64,000 bases of DNA from NCBI RefSeq assembly GCF_963966145.1, contig NC_091050.1:7130001-7194000 (forward strand). Reading direction: 5' to 3'. Origin of the DNA: Tenebrio molitor (Eukaryota > Arthropoda > Insecta > Coleoptera > Tenebrionidae). Of this stretch, positions 47,578-59,000 are shown one piece after another. Position numbers and translations under genes: made by a program. The first letter of the stretch is position 1. Each line of letters begins with the position of its first letter. Below the pieces are notes generated by a model. The model saw only the letters and a program-made list of their open reading frames with translations. It was not told the DNA's origin and searched no databases.

Positions 47578-47769
47578 TATACCGCCCCCCTTGAAGGCAC
47601 GGACTTCAAAAATATTGGAATTAGCAAAGATCGAACATGGTTATTAGAAAAAGGATTGTTACATAATAAACATGACAAAAAACATTAAAAAATACAAACA
47701 TTGAAGTCAATTGTAAAAAAAAGGGTTAATGCATAATTATAACAAATATTTACACGATACAAACATAGT

Positions 47770-50700
47770 CTATTCATTCGCTGGCAGAACGCACACCTTT
47801 CGCGTGGCTCTTTTGAAGATGCCATTGACAGTCTTTACGGACACTACGCGCACAACACCGTCACTTCCGGGATGAAGTTCTACGATGCGTCCCAATTTCC
47901 ATTGTAGTGGCGGCGTGTTGTCCTCAACTAGAATCACCATGGAACCAACTTCCAAGGCGGGGGTGGACGGTCTGGAACCGGAACCACGGAGCTGCTTGGA
48001 ACGATTGATGTTTTGAACAAGGTACTCCCTTTGCCAGCGGTGCCAAAAGTGCTGCCTCATCTGTTCCACTCTTTGCCATTGCGTCAATCGGTTGATCCTC
48101 GTCGTCGTAAGATCTCTTTCGCTTATAGAAGTTAATGGCTCTCCGATGAGGAAGTGACCAGGGGTTATGGGATTAAGGTCATTAGGATCGTTACTCAGGG
48201 GACACAAGGGTCTGGAGTTTAGGACTGCTTCAATTCTTGTTAACAGGGTATACAATTCTTCGTAGGAAAGCACGACTTCTCCAATTGTTCTCTTTAAATG
48301 ACCTTTAATGGATTTTACGTTTATTTCCCAAATACCGCCCATGTGCGGGGATCTGGGGGGAATGAAATGCCACGAGATACCCTTATTAGCCAGATTTTCT
48401 GTAATTTGACTAAATGAAGCTGACTTTAGAAATGTTCTTAGTTCCAGTAATTCTCTATTGGCGCCAACGAAATTTGTAGCATTGTCCGAATAAAGATGGT
48501 ACACATGACCACGTCTTGATATGAAGCGTTTTAGCGCATTCAAAAAGGTTTGAGTCGTTAAGTCACCAACTAGTTCTAAATGAACGGCTTTAGTTGAAAA
48601 ACAGACAAAGACGCAAATATATGCCTTCACAGTACGCTTACTGCGACCACGACATTCCTTGATGTAAATAGGCCCGGCATAATCTACGCCACTGATTGAA
48701 AATGGTCTGGTTGGTTCGACACGGGATTTGGGCAAATTACCCATAATAGGATACATAACGCTTGGTTTGACTTTAAAACATTGCAAACACTGGTGCAAAA
48801 TCTTGCGTACCACACTGCGTGGAGAAATTATCCAAAAATTTTGACGTAACGCGGCTAAAGTTCCCTGAACACCAGCGTGCAGTTGCTCAATGTGCACGTG
48901 TTTGACTAATGCCTTAATCAAATGGTGATCGTTTGGTAGCACGATGGGATGTTTGACATCGTAAGTTAAGGATGAGTTTTGCAACCTACCTCCCGCGCGA
49001 ATTAAATTATCATTCTTGTCGAGAAAAATATTTAAGCACAGTAAACGTGATTTCTTGTTAATCGGTTTGTTTTGTTTAAGGCAAGCTAATTCATCGTTGA
49101 ATGCAACTTCTTGAATTAAACGCATGATGGCCTTCATGGAATCTTTTAATTCTTCACATGTTAAAGAACTAGAGATTTGCCTTTGGTTTGGCTTCCTACA
49201 ATTGTTGATGAACCGTAATACCCATGACATTACGCGTTCAGTTTTTTTGTAATTTGAAAATTTTGTAAGAAGCGGTAGTTGTCTTTCGCGAGAATGAATA
49301 TTGGTCAGAGTGACAGTTCGCCGTTCTGGAATTTCAATATCCGAAAGATTTACGTTAGATACGGGCCAAGTGTCGTTGTTTTTTGACAGCCAATCAGGAC
49401 CGTTCCACCACAGTTTATTAGTTTTGAGTTGACCAGGTAAAGCACCTCGGCTTAGTACATCCGCAGGGTTACTTTCGCTTTTGACATGATACCAATCTTT
49501 CGCATCCGTTAGCGTTTGAATTTCGGAAACTCGATTTCCTACAAATGTTTGTAAGTTTGAAGATGTAGCGTTTATCCATGCCAGAACGACTGTGGAATCT
49601 GTCCAGAGAAATTGCTGATCAATTTTGACATTTATCGTTCGTAAAACTGTATTAAATAATCGCGACAACGTTAAGGCGGCACACAGCTCCAAGCGTGGTA
49701 ACGTAACAGCGCGAAGAGGAGCCACACGAGATTTAGCGCAAATTAAGTGAACTTGATGATTGCCACTATGATCAGTTGTTCTTAGATAGACAGCAGCGCC
49801 ATATGCGATTTGTGATGCGTCACCAAAACCATGTAGTTGCACCTGTACGGGGCTTGATTTTATTATGTTTCTGGGAATTTCGATTTCGTTTAAGTGAGCG
49901 AGTTCTTGCAAGATCTTAACCCATGCACAATAAATAGTTTCAGGTAATAGATCGTCCCATCCAATTTTCAAACTCCAGCATTGTTGAAGGATTATTTTTG
50001 CTTTTACTACTACTGGCGCCACAAGACCCAATGGATCGAATACCTGGGCAGTTTTAGACAGGATTTCGCGTTTTGTTAGTCTTTTCGGAATGTCGCACTG
50101 TTTTACCTGATAGCGTAACGAATCGTGATTAGGATTCCAAAAAAGCCCTAACGTTTTAGTGTAAGCATCCTTATCGAAACTGACGTTGAGATTAGGCTCG
50201 TGACTATCTGGAATTAATGCAGGATGATTGGCGGCCCATTTACGTAATAAGAAACCACCATGAGCTAAAATTTGAATTATTTGATCTCGTAAAGTGATTA
50301 GGTTTTCAAGTGAGTCTCCTCCCGTCAGAAGATCGTCTACGTAAAAATCCTGTTGAATTGCTTTAGCGGCTTCCGGGTAGTGATTTACGTTTTGAAGAGC
50401 TAGTTCTTTAAGACATCTTGTTGCTAGAAAACTGGCCGGTTTTGTACCGTAGGTTAGAGTGGTTAATCTATACGTTTTTAGCGGATCTTCGGTGTTCTCG
50501 CGCCAAACAATTCGTTGATAGTCACTGTGATCGGGATGTATTTCTATCATACGGTACATTTTAGCTATGTCCCCGTTTACGACGTATTTAAAAGTTCTGA
50601 ATCTCAACAAAATTGCAAAAAGCTCTGGCTGGATTGTAGGTCCTGCCATAAGATTGTCATTTAGACTTAATGCATCAGCTGAGCGAAATGACGCGTTAAA

Positions 50701-52998
50701 AACAACTCTTAACTTGGTCGATGTAGAATCCTTGAGTACCGCGTGATGGGGCAAATATGTACAGTTCGGTTTATTTAATTCGCAACCCGGAACTTCCTCC
50801 ATGTGACCCAAAGAGATGTAATCCCGCATGAATTGCACATAATCTGATTTTAGTGTAGGCCTTTTGTTTAGGTTTCGTTCCAGATTGTTAAAAAACTTTA
50901 CAGCACTATCGCGGTTTGACTTGAGAATTGGAGGATCATTTTTTAATGGCAGTTTAACAAGAAACTTTCCGTTTGTTTGTCTGCACGTATTTTGAATAAA
51001 ATGTTGCTCGCACATAATCTCTTCATTTGAAAAGCATTTTTGTTCGGAAGGGTTGCTGCATTGTTCTAGTTCGAAGAATTTCTGCACCTGGTTCTCTAAA
51101 ATGTCGGTTACCGACGTTAGAGAAAGCGAGCAGGTGCTTGAGCTATTGTTATTGTTCATATTTAGTGACCCACCCGCAATGAAACCTAAATGGGTATTTT
51201 GCAGCATTAGTTTGTTATGGTTCTTCAGTGTTATTTCCTTGCGGTCTTGACATAAAAGGTTCCAAAACAAATCAGCCCCGATAAGTAAGTCTACTGGTGC
51301 AGTTTCTAAGAATTTCGGATCGGCTAGCTGTAATTCCTTTGGAATATTTATTGCAGACATGTTTATGGTCACCAGGGGAAGATTTTCGGTTATTTTTTCC
51401 AGAACAAAACAACTTAAGTTCGCCGAAAACTTATTGTACTGAGACTTGATGTTTACCTGGACGGCCTGTTTGATGTTCGTCGAAATTTGACCAATTCCGC
51501 CAACGGTTATATTTACGGCTTTCTGCTGTAGACGTAATTTTTTGGAAAATGATGACGTAATATAACTGTTCATGGACCCTGCATCCAGGAGAGCTCTACA
51601 TTTATGTGACTTATTATTACGATCTTCTATGAGAACGATCGCGGTTGATAACAAAATAATTGATGATTGGGACCTCATAGAATGAGCGTTTAAACTTTCT
51701 ACCTGTGCTGGTGTTTCATTGGTTTGCGTGATTTGTCTTTCTTTGTGAAGCAGCGTATTGTGGCTTTGATTGCATTTACGGCATTTGAATTTGGACTGAC
51801 AGTTGTTAACAAAATGATTGGTTCTTAGACAATTAAGACATAACTTCAGGTTTCGAGCTTGAGCGTTTCTTTCCTCTACATTTAATTTTGTAAATTCATT
51901 GCACTGAAAGATTGTATGATCGTCATTTTTACAAAATGTACAATGTAGTTTGTTTGTGGCAACATAAGATGTAGTGCTTCGTTTTTGTGACATATTGTTT
52001 TTTGCATTATTGTGATTCGGATTGACGTTCGATTTGGGGTGCAATAGATTTAAGGATTCCAACAACTGACATTTCTTTTCTAAAAATTCGATCGTTTGAC
52101 CGTAAGTTGGAACCTCGTCGGTTAATGTAGCCTGCCATTCTCTTGCAAGATTGTCGTCTAATTTGTCCACAATTATTACGACTAGAAGAGCGTGCCAAGT
52201 ATCAATCGGTACTTCTAGCTGTCTTAACGCGGCAACATTTGAATTCAACGTATCTAAAAAACACCTAAGTGACGAATGCGAGGCTTTAATTACTTGGGGT
52301 GCCTTTGTGATGGCTATTATGTGATCGTGAACGATCAGCCGTTTGTTGCAGAACCGTTTCTTTAAGATATCCCACGCTACATTATAATTTTCTGATGACA
52401 CCGTTAATGACTCGACTGCTCGCAAAGCTTCACCAGATAAACATGATCGCAAATATTGGAAACGTTGACAGTTGTTTAGCATGTTGTTTTCGTCTTCAAT
52501 AATGGATTTAAATGAATTTTGAAATGACAACCATTCCTTATAGCAACCAGTGAAAGATTTTAAATTTAAAGTTGGCAGATTCAATTTGATTGATTGATCA
52601 CGATTAGAGCAATGTGAATTAGCGCTGGAACAACTACCGTTAGGATTCGCTGTGGCCGCAGTGTGCGGTGGAGGCGTCGTTTGTCTAATTTTTGTTTGAA
52701 TTGATGATAATACATCGAGATACTTTAAATCAATTTCGTCGCGGTCCTGAGTCTGTGTCTCAATCGCCTCTGATGAAAGATCGAGTGATTCAATTTCAGT
52801 CTGTACCTCGTCATATTCTTTGAATATTTGTTCGATGAATGTTTTTCTAGTTTCTAGTGGAGACACATCATTATCATTTGATTGAAAATTAGACACAAAG
52901 TTCTGAATACGCGTAATTCTAGCTTTTAATGAGGTTCTTTTCCTTTTTAGAGCCTCTAATTTGGCAATTGATTCATCTAATAAGGATGTCTCGGGCAT
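47770..52998 (-). CDS. BEL/Pao Gag-Pol polyprotein (copy 2)
   Basis: This intact 1742-aa ORF has the same domain order as copy 1: DUF1759-type Gag, CCHC knuckles, LLDAGS retropepsin, reverse transcriptase with FYVDD, RNase H, integrase with complete HHCC and DDE residues, and a C-terminal DUF5641-like domain. It differs from copy 1 at about seven residues (P202S, Q873H, R968C, R1006Q, Q1113R, E1206K, K1725N, numbered from the start). Both copies appear competent to code for all replication functions. The start ATG is the first after the primer-binding region, as in copy 1. Confidence 0.95.
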   Translation of the reverse strand: MPETSLLDESIAKLEALKRKRTSLKARITRIQNFVSNFQSNDNDVSPLETRKTFIEQIFKEYDEVQTEIESLDLSSEAIETQTQDRDEIDLKYLDVLSSIQTKIRQTTPPPHTAATANPNGSCSSANSHCSNRDQSIKLNLPTLNLKSFTGCYKEWLSFQNSFKSIIEDENNMLNNCQRFQYLRSCLSGEALRAVESLTVSSENYNVAWDILKKRFCNKRLIVHDHIIAITKAPQVIKASHSSLRCFLDTLNSNVAALRQLEVPIDTWHALLVVIIVDKLDDNLAREWQATLTDEVPTYGQTIEFLEKKCQLLESLNLLHPKSNVNPNHNNAKNNMSQKRSTTSYVATNKLHCTFCKNDDHTIFQCNEFTKLNVEERNAQARNLKLCLNCLRTNHFVNNCQSKFKCRKCNQSHNTLLHKERQITQTNETPAQVESLNAHSMRSQSSIILLSTAIVLIEDRNNKSHKCRALLDAGSMNSYITSSFSKKLRLQQKAVNITVGGIGQISTNIKQAVQVNIKSQYNKFSANLSCFVLEKITENLPLVTINMSAINIPKELQLADPKFLETAPVDLLIGADLFWNLLCQDRKEITLKNHNKLMLQNTHLGFIAGGSLNMNNNNSSSTCSLSLTSVTDILENQVQKFFELEQCSNPSEQKCFSNEEIMCEQHFIQNTCRQTNGKFLVKLPLKNDPPILKSNRDSAVKFFNNLERNLNKRPTLKSDYVQFMRDYISLGHMEEVPGCELNKPNCTYLPHHAVLKDSTSTKLRVVFNASFRSADALSLNDNLMAGPTIQPELFAILLRFRTFKYVVNGDIAKMYRMIEIHPDHSDYQRIVWRENTEDPLKTYRLTTLTYGTKPASFLATRCLKELALQNVNHYPEAAKAIQQDFYVDDLLTGGDSLENLITLRDQIIQILAHGGFLLRKWAANHPALIPDSHEPNLNVSFDKDAYTKTLGLFWNPNHDSLRYQVKQCDIPKRLTKREILSKTAQVFDPLGLVAPVVVKAKIILQQCWSLKIGWDDLLPETIYCAWVKILQELAHLNEIEIPRNIIKSSPVQVQLHGFGDASQIAYGAAVYLRTTDHSGNHQVHLICAKSRVAPLRAVTLPRLELCAALTLSRLFNTVLRTINVKIDQQFLWTDSTVVLAWINATSSNLQTFVGNRVSEIQTLTDAKDWYHVKSESNPADVLSRGALPGQLKTNKLWWNGPDWLSKNNDTWPVSNVNLSDIEIPERRTVTLTNIHSRERQLPLLTKFSNYKKTERVMSWVLRFINNCRKPNQRQISSSLTCEELKDSMKAIMRLIQEVAFNDELACLKQNKPINKKSRLLCLNIFLDKNDNLIRAGGRLQNSSLTYDVKHPIVLPNDHHLIKALVKHVHIEQLHAGVQGTLAALRQNFWIISPRSVVRKILHQCLQCFKVKPSVMYPIMGNLPKSRVEPTRPFSISGVDYAGPIYIKECRGRSKRTVKAYICVFVCFSTKAVHLELVGDLTTQTFLNALKRFISRRGHVYHLYSDNATNFVGANRELLELRTFLKSASFSQITENLANKGISWHFIPPRSPHMGGIWEINVKSIKGHLKRTIGEVVLSYEELYTLLTRIEAVLNSRPLCPLSNDPNDLNPITPGHFLIGEPLTSISERDLTTTRINRLTQWQRVEQMRQHFWHRWQREYLVQNINRSKQLRGSGSRPSTPALEVGSMVILVEDNTPPLQWKLGRIVELHPGSDGVVRVVSVKTVNGIFKRATRKVCVLPANE

Positions 52999-53306
52999 AA
53001 TGATTGATTTGATTTACGTGGTCGAGATGAAAATTTGCGAAATTAGGAACAATAGAAGAAGTCGTACGTAGTAATGCAGTTTGGAAGGGAAATTGAAAGG
53101 ATTGAGAGCCACTAACCTTTGTTGATGTCTTGAGTGATGATCGCTTCGCTGCTACCCAATTCGGTGACTATTCGTGCTGCCCTTTTGCCCTTGCTGAAGG
53201 TGACGAAATCGTTGCTGCCCTCTGGGTGTCGAAACTGTTTCTTGAATTGTTGTTGTATTACACTTGTTATTACACTAGACGACCGTCGTGTGATATGGAT
53301 TTAATC

Positions 53307-53324
53307 ATCCGGCTCGAAGGACCA
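53307..53324 (-). other. Primer-binding site of BEL copy 2
   Basis: On the plus strand the bases ATCCGGCTCGAAGGACCA read directly like the 3' end of tRNA-Tyr. On the element strand they form the complementary primer site, six bases from the LTR. Confidence 0.8.
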
Positions 53325-53330
53325 AAATTA

Positions 53331-53599
53331 TGAACGATTAATCACTGTTGGGTGGTGATATTAGCCGTTCAAATGATATAGTCGTCTTTGTATAACTACT
53401 TAAAAACTTTATTGTATGACAAAATGTTGATGTACAAGTGTTAAGTACCAAGGATAGTGGTAGACTCTGGTTTTTACCGCTATATCTCGACTTAAATAAG
53501 AGTGGGTGATTTCACCCCTCTCACAAAGAAAGTAGGCAGGACTACCTGCTACAGTACCTCTTTCTAACAATAACATTCAAAATTACATTATTTTGTACA
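53331..53599 (-). repeat. 5' LTR of BEL copy 2
   Basis: It is 269 bp, ends TTGTACA on the plus strand, and is followed by the target duplication AACGG at 53600-53604. Confidence 0.95.
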
Positions 53600-53604
53600 A
53601 ACGG

Positions 53605-54392
53605 AAAGAGGTATTTTTAGCTGGAATTTGAAATTAAGTAAAACAAAAGATCGTTATCTGCTCAAGTTACGAGAATTAATATTTTATACAAAAATTTATT
53701 TTTATTTAGAACACTAAAATATCACAAAATTAATAAAATTTATAATATTCAATATTCTATAATATGTATATATTAAATTGACTAGATTATACAACATATC
53801 TATAATAAAACAAGGAGGGAATGCTATAATTTCTATACTTACAGGCGGTACAGAAATGGAGGCTTATATTTTATGTTTTGATTTTTGCACTTGTAAATTT
53901 ATATTCTTTTTTTTGGATTTGTACAAACAATCCAAAATAAAAAACTGAACTGAAGACTTGACGGATAACTGATGTCGCTTATAAGCTTTGTAAAATACAA
54001 AATTTATTTTCATAAAAAACTTAAGAAAGTTTTTACGCTTTAAATTTAAAAATGCATAGATCTGGAATTCTTACGTTTGTTACAAAGTCTCAAAATGACA
54101 TCATCTCTTCGTTTTTTGGTGTGTACCCATTTTCCGGCAGCCACCTGTAAACTAATAAAAGAGGGCCGTCTTTAGGCTGTATTACTATTCCAAGGGCACT
54201 AAATTTCTTGTTTTCCATTAACATTAATCCATAAATTTCTACACATCAATGGTCCTCCTTTTTGAACATCTACATCCATATTTTAATACTTAAGCCCACA
54301 CTACGTAAGACAAATTGATTTGTCCGAATATTCGTATAATACTTGTTACATTAATACATAAGAGATCTGCATAAATTCACATCTTTAAGGCT
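53605..54392. other. 3' flank of the ASB-like gene
   Basis: AT-rich sequence with no gene of its own. It probably holds the 3' UTR of the minus-strand ASB-like gene. TTTATT motifs (AATAAA on the minus strand) occur several times. Confidence 0.4.
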
Positions 54393-56448
54393 TCACAGAA
54401 TTTCCAATGCCAAATACCGCTGTAACCACACCGGCAACGGAAGTCTGCTAATTTTACTGATGAGATGTCGTCCCAAACTTCTCCTGATTTTGATTCTGCA
54501 TATTTCCCTCAGGTGCAAAGGTGTGCTTTTAATGTGAACTAAAAAATCGTGCACGGGATCGTCCGGTTGGCTCTTCAACGAGTTTAAATCGAAAGCCATA
54601 TTGGCCAAATCGAACCCGGAATAAACTATCAACTTGACCAAATCAAGATTACCGTGTCGTTTAGCTAAACTCAAGTTGTCGAAGTAAGCTCGCTCGTCCC
54701 TTACATTCACGTCAACGCCGTGTCGCACGAGGGCGTCGGCTCCGTAAAGGTTTTCCAAAATAATTGAATAGAAAAGAACACTTCCCTGGTAGCTTGTTGC
54801 GTTCATGTCGGCATCGTAAGACACAAGTAGATCGATTAACTGTTCCAAGCTTCGTTTTTCGCGGATGTCTTGGACGCAAATGTGGAGTGCCGTCATGCCG
54901 TTGATGTTGTTCACTGCGTTGACGTTAGCATCTGCCACAAAAAATTAAACAAAACGTGTAAAACCCAACTACAAGGTCGTTGCCCTTGAGGATTCAGTTG
55001 TGATCGAAAATCAATTACACAAGATTCTCCAACGGTTCAACGTAAAAACAGCACATATTATGCAATGAATTTAAAATAAATAAACGAAATAATTTCAGTC
55101 AAACTTTTTTTTTATGAACAGACCTGAATTAATAATGGATATCTATTATTTTGTAACAACCTACGCTAAAAAATATTAACAAAAAACACATCGCAGGTAC
55201 AGCAAAAATCCCCTTAGCTAAACTTACCATGTTTTAGTAAGTATTTCGCCACCGTTAAGTTTTTTCTGGAGCACGCCACCATCAAAGGTGTGTTCCCTTG
55301 GTCATCTCTAATATTCAGAAGCGCTCCCGCTTCATGAAGAGCCCTCACCATCTCCGCATTGTTGCTTCTGGCGGCCGCGTGTAACAAATAATGTGACTGG
55401 ACGACTCTAGCCCCAGCATTTAGCAACATCATAGCAATGGGAGTACAATCGTTCCATACTGCTCTTCGTAGAGGTGTAAATCCCGCGGCGTCTTCTTGAT
55501 TCAATCTAGCTCCATTCTTTATCAACAACAGTACTGCACTCTCTCTAGACCCCAGCACCGCTAAAGAGAGCGGTGAACGTTCCTTCATGTCAAAAACATT
55601 GATGTCAGCTTCATTCTCTATCAACACTTGCATGATTTCAATGTAGCCATGTTGTGCTGCAACATGCAATGGAGTTCGACGTTCCCGACAAGTACAGTTT
55701 ACATTAGCACCCTTATCAACTAAGTAACGCACTAGAGGCAGATGGCACTTGGATGCAGCTATATGTAAAGGGCTTAGGGAAGCTGCATCACTCTGATTTA
55801 TACTGATTTCATTGAAAGTTTCAACAAGATAGCGCACTAGTTCCATGTTGCCTGATCTTACAGCATAATGAAGTACATTTTTTCCATGACTGTCAAGTCT
55901 AGCAATATCATTGTCTGGAGACTTTAACACCAAAGAACTTCGATTCAGAATGTTAGCATACCATTGGTAGATGTTCATATCTGATGGTTCCTTTTCAGGC
56001 TCCACTGTAGCATCTTCATTTATTTCCATATCCCACTCAAGACCCTCCATTCCTTCAGGTGTGGGACCTTCTCCAAAGTCAGTTTCTTCAATATCTTTGC
56101 GTACAACAAAGTAACCAATATTTTTGTACTTTCTTTCAGGATTATTTAAATCTAGATGTAATAAAGCTGGTTTTGTGCTAATATCGCCCTTTATGTTAAA
56201 ATCAATACTGGAGCAATTAGAATAGTCAATCAACATCTTTACAGTTGAGAGATTCCCAGTTTGGGCTGCCATTCCCAAAAGAGTCATTCCAGTTGAACAT
56301 ATTTTGTTGATGTTCACACCTAATAAGTGATGTTTAAATTATTACACCCCATCAAATGCAATTACATACCACTTTTTAAGTAACACTTTAGGCATTTTAT
56401 ATCATTTTGAACAATGGCATGCATCAACAACTCATTTAAACATTCCAT
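54393..56448 (-). CDS. Ankyrin repeat and SOCS box (ASB) family protein
   Basis: Predicted substrate receptor of a Cullin-5/Elongin BC ubiquitin ligase. Three exons on the minus strand, 56448-56370, 56319-55228 and 54931-54393, join in frame to give 569 aa. An ankyrin array begins near the N-terminus, is broken by an acidic insert (about residues 80-125), and continues with at least seven repeats (SPLHIAASKCHLPLV, TPLHVAAQHGYIEIM, TPLMVACSRKN, TALHICVQD). The C-terminus is a SOCS box: HLREICRIKIRRSL fits a BC box and ISRLPLPVWLQRYL fits the Cul5 LPxP box. The start ATG opens exon 1, and the gene is divergent from the BTB gene. I cannot say which ASB number it matches. Confidence 0.9.
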
Positions 56449-57690
56449 GATTTACTTTGTATCATCTAATTGTAAACATGATTTAATTTTTTAATTATCT
56501 TCCTGGGTTGCTACGTTTTCAGCCTGCCCTGCATTACGAGCGATTGCTAAAATTACAATTTAATCGAATTCGAACTCCATTGCTCTCTCTGTTTAATTTT
56601 GACGTTTCGCACTTTGTTGACAGGTTGACATTTAAAAATCTATTGCTAATGTCACACAAGCCGTTATGAAAAACAGTGACTTTTAAATTCTTATGTTGGT
56701 GGTCTTAATTTATACGATTGGTTCATTTTATTTTTATTAAATATTATGAAAAAATAGTCATAACAAATGTTATTTGTTGTACGAAAATTTGATTTGCGTC
56801 TTCACAATTGCGTCACATTTGTTTTGACAAGACACAAAGGAATGGTGTAAAATGTGAATTTTTTATTTCGATGGTTATCACATCGGGCCATCGAATAAGT
56901 CTACACTTTTTCAAGCAGAGACAACATTCGAAGAACACATTTTAGGAAATATGAAATGACATTGGGGAGTATTCTGTAACTGCTCCGCTAAATTTTAAAG
57001 GGCGTTAGATTAAGTAGTCATAGCAATGACCAATCAGGGCTTGAAATTTTAAATTTTAAACGACGCTAAAATTTTAACGCCCCTTTAAAAATTACTGCAT
57101 ACGCCCCATATAAAAAAAGGTAATTTTCGATATTTCTGTAACTAGGTATAATTTTTTTCTTGTCCATAACGGTGAAGATCTTATGAATAATTTTGTAGTC
57201 TAAAATTCAAATCCGTTGTGTGGACGATAAAGAAAATATTTTTCATTTGTACGTACACTTTCCACAACCTTAAATTCTTTGCTTATACCATACTTTATTC
57301 TTTTTTTCGACAATTATTACGTTAAAAAACTTATATTTTATAAAATAGGTTCCCTCTGAAGTTGGCTGCAATATTCTTTTGTGGTGGTAATAGTGGTAAT
57401 CAACTTGACATACGACAAATTAACGCAAGTTTTAATTATCACAAAATTGAACTGTGAAAAACCAATTTCAAAACGAATTTGAGTGAATTCTCTGTTAAAC
57501 CGTTACAAAATCAGTGTTTCAGTGCATGACGTAATTATTGACCCTGTGAATTGAAGTTGACCCTCTCGTGAAGTGGTGACCGCTAGTTAACTGTACCAGT
57601 GTAACCGAATGTTTACGTAGTAGTAACTTGTTTAGTTAACTCGATAAACCTCTAGTCAGACCAAACCAAGTATCGAAAATAGTGTTTAAA
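56449..57690. promoter_or_regulatory. Divergent intergenic region between the ASB-like and BTB genes
   Basis: About 1.2 kb separates the two opposite start codons. It should hold both 5' UTRs and promoters, possibly shared. A MITE-like element sits in the middle (56964-57107). No core promoter motif could be fixed with confidence. Confidence 0.4.
56964..57107. repeat. MITE-like foldback element in a divergent promoter region
   Basis: The outer ends GGGGAGTATTCTGTAA and TTACTGCATACGCCCC are inverted with three mismatches. A second inner pair (AATTTTAAAGGGCGTTA at 56991 and TAACGCCCCTTTAAAAATT at 57075) is nearly perfect. The element is 144 bp with no ORF. Confidence 0.75.
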
Positions 57691-58508
57691 ATGAGTTCAG
57701 AAACAAATAAAGAATATTCCGTAAAGTGGAAGAACCATTTGACTCACATTCAAAAATCATTTGACTATTTACTTAATTCGAACGAATTAACCGATGTGAC
57801 TCTACATTGTGAAGGTAAAAAAATTGGGGCTCACAAAATATTGCTCTCCGCGTGTAGTACCTACTTCCGTGACACTTTCAAAGATGTGCCTTGCCAACAC
57901 CCTGTAATAATTTTATATGGAGTTGAATATAATGTGTTATCTGACATTCTTCATTTTATTTACAATGGTGAAGTGAGTGTTGACACATCTAAATTAGACT
58001 CTTTCTTAAAAACGGCACAATTATTGCAAATTAGTGGACTGACTGAAGATTCTGGTGACAGAATTACAAGTGAAAGTGAACAACCTACAGATACACAAGC
58101 CTTAGATCATGAAACTGAACAAACTTCTGTAGAGCCAGTTGCATGTAAGTAAATCAGTGTACAGTTTATTTTCAATTTACTGAATCACTGCTGTTGGGTT
58201 TAGCATCAGTGAATGAGGATGCAAAAAGGGGTGTGAAGAGACCCAAAGTAAAAGAAGCAGATACTTCACGGGATAAAATTGTCAGGCAAGACAGTGACAC
58301 ACTGTTTATATCAGATGTCAAGTGTGAGCCTAGTGAATTAGTGAACTTTGAGGATCCCTTGGAGGATCCTTTGTTGCAAACAGAGCCACCAAATGAACAA
58401 AAATTTTATGGAACTTGTAAGGCAAACTCTATATTGTACACAAATTGGGAGTAATTTTATATTGAATTGCAGCTGCAGGTCAGAATACAGGAGAGGAAGA
58501 GTTCAAGC
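57691..58508 (+). CDS. BTB transcription regulator, common exons 1-3
   Basis: Common part of a multi-isoform gene, in the style of lola and mod(mdg4), where a shared BTB dimerisation domain joins alternative DNA-binding ends. Exons: 57691-58144, 58204-58416, 58473-58508, giving 234 codons plus one base. The ttk-type BTB spans about residues 8-120 (YSVKWKNHLTHIQKSFDYLL, LTDVTL, GAHKILLSACSTYFR, FIYNGEVSV, LLQISGLTED). The next segment is acidic with a basic KRPKVK patch, a likely nuclear signal, and a CEPSE motif. All three exons end in phase 1, and exons 2 and 3 are whole multiples of three, so either can be skipped in frame. An upstream in-frame GTG at 57682 is not the start; the ATG at 57691 has a good context. 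Exon 3 may start at 58473 or 58479. Orthology to a named insect BTB gene is not resolved. Confidence 0.88.
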
Positions 58509-58985
58509 GTAAGTATTTAAGATTTGATTGTGTTCATTTTTTTTTTATTTTAAAACTATTTGTTGAATTCATTTTTATGAACATCAGCCCAAAATATTAT
58601 TATAATTTAAGCAACTTTGTTTTTACAGAGATCCAATTTACCTGATTTTTTTCACAATTCCCATAACATAATTATTGTGATTATCAGTGGTCTCATAAAA
58701 ACTATTTTTGATGAAAACCACATGTTTTGCTTTCACAAGGAAGGTGAACTTGATGTTCACATTTGCATATACATAAAGTGATGCAATTAAAACTAAGCTG
58801 CTAACATTTTCACAAATGCTGCATAACAGGTAAAAAATTAAGGTTTTTACCCAAATTATACTTTCGTCAAAATTTTCAAATATAAATAACAAAAATAATA
58901 AAATAAGATACTCGTTTTTAGCTCAAGTGCACTTTTGAAAACCACACCAAATTAACATGATTATTTGGTTGTATTATTATTGACT

Positions 58986-59000
58986 CTTTGCATTCGAAAG
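58986..59000. repeat. Inverted repeat left of the piggyBac-like exons
   Basis: CTTTGCATTCGAAAG is matched exactly in reverse complement at 60432-60446, on the far side of exons A and B. A similar CCCTTTTCATTCGAAAACG occurs at about 59057. These could be remnants of piggyBac terminal repeats, which commonly begin CCCTTT; this is an inference. Confidence 0.45.

Larger units (their letters stand above)
47309..53599 (-). mobile_element. BEL/Pao LTR retrotransposon, complete copy 2
   Basis: This is a 6291-bp element in reverse orientation with identical-looking 269-bp LTRs (47309-47577 and 53331-53599), an intact 1742-codon ORF and a 5-bp duplication (AACGG). It is one base longer than copy 1 because the T-run after the stop codon has eight rather than seven bases. 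It lies between the 3' end of the ANKRD39-like gene and the 3' end of the ASB-like gene, about 400 bp past the former's stop, and interrupts no exon I can see. Confidence 0.95.

Noticed and set aside
57682..57690. Upstream GTG as start of the BTB protein
   Set aside because: Eukaryotic initiation is expected at the ATG at 57691, nine bases downstream.
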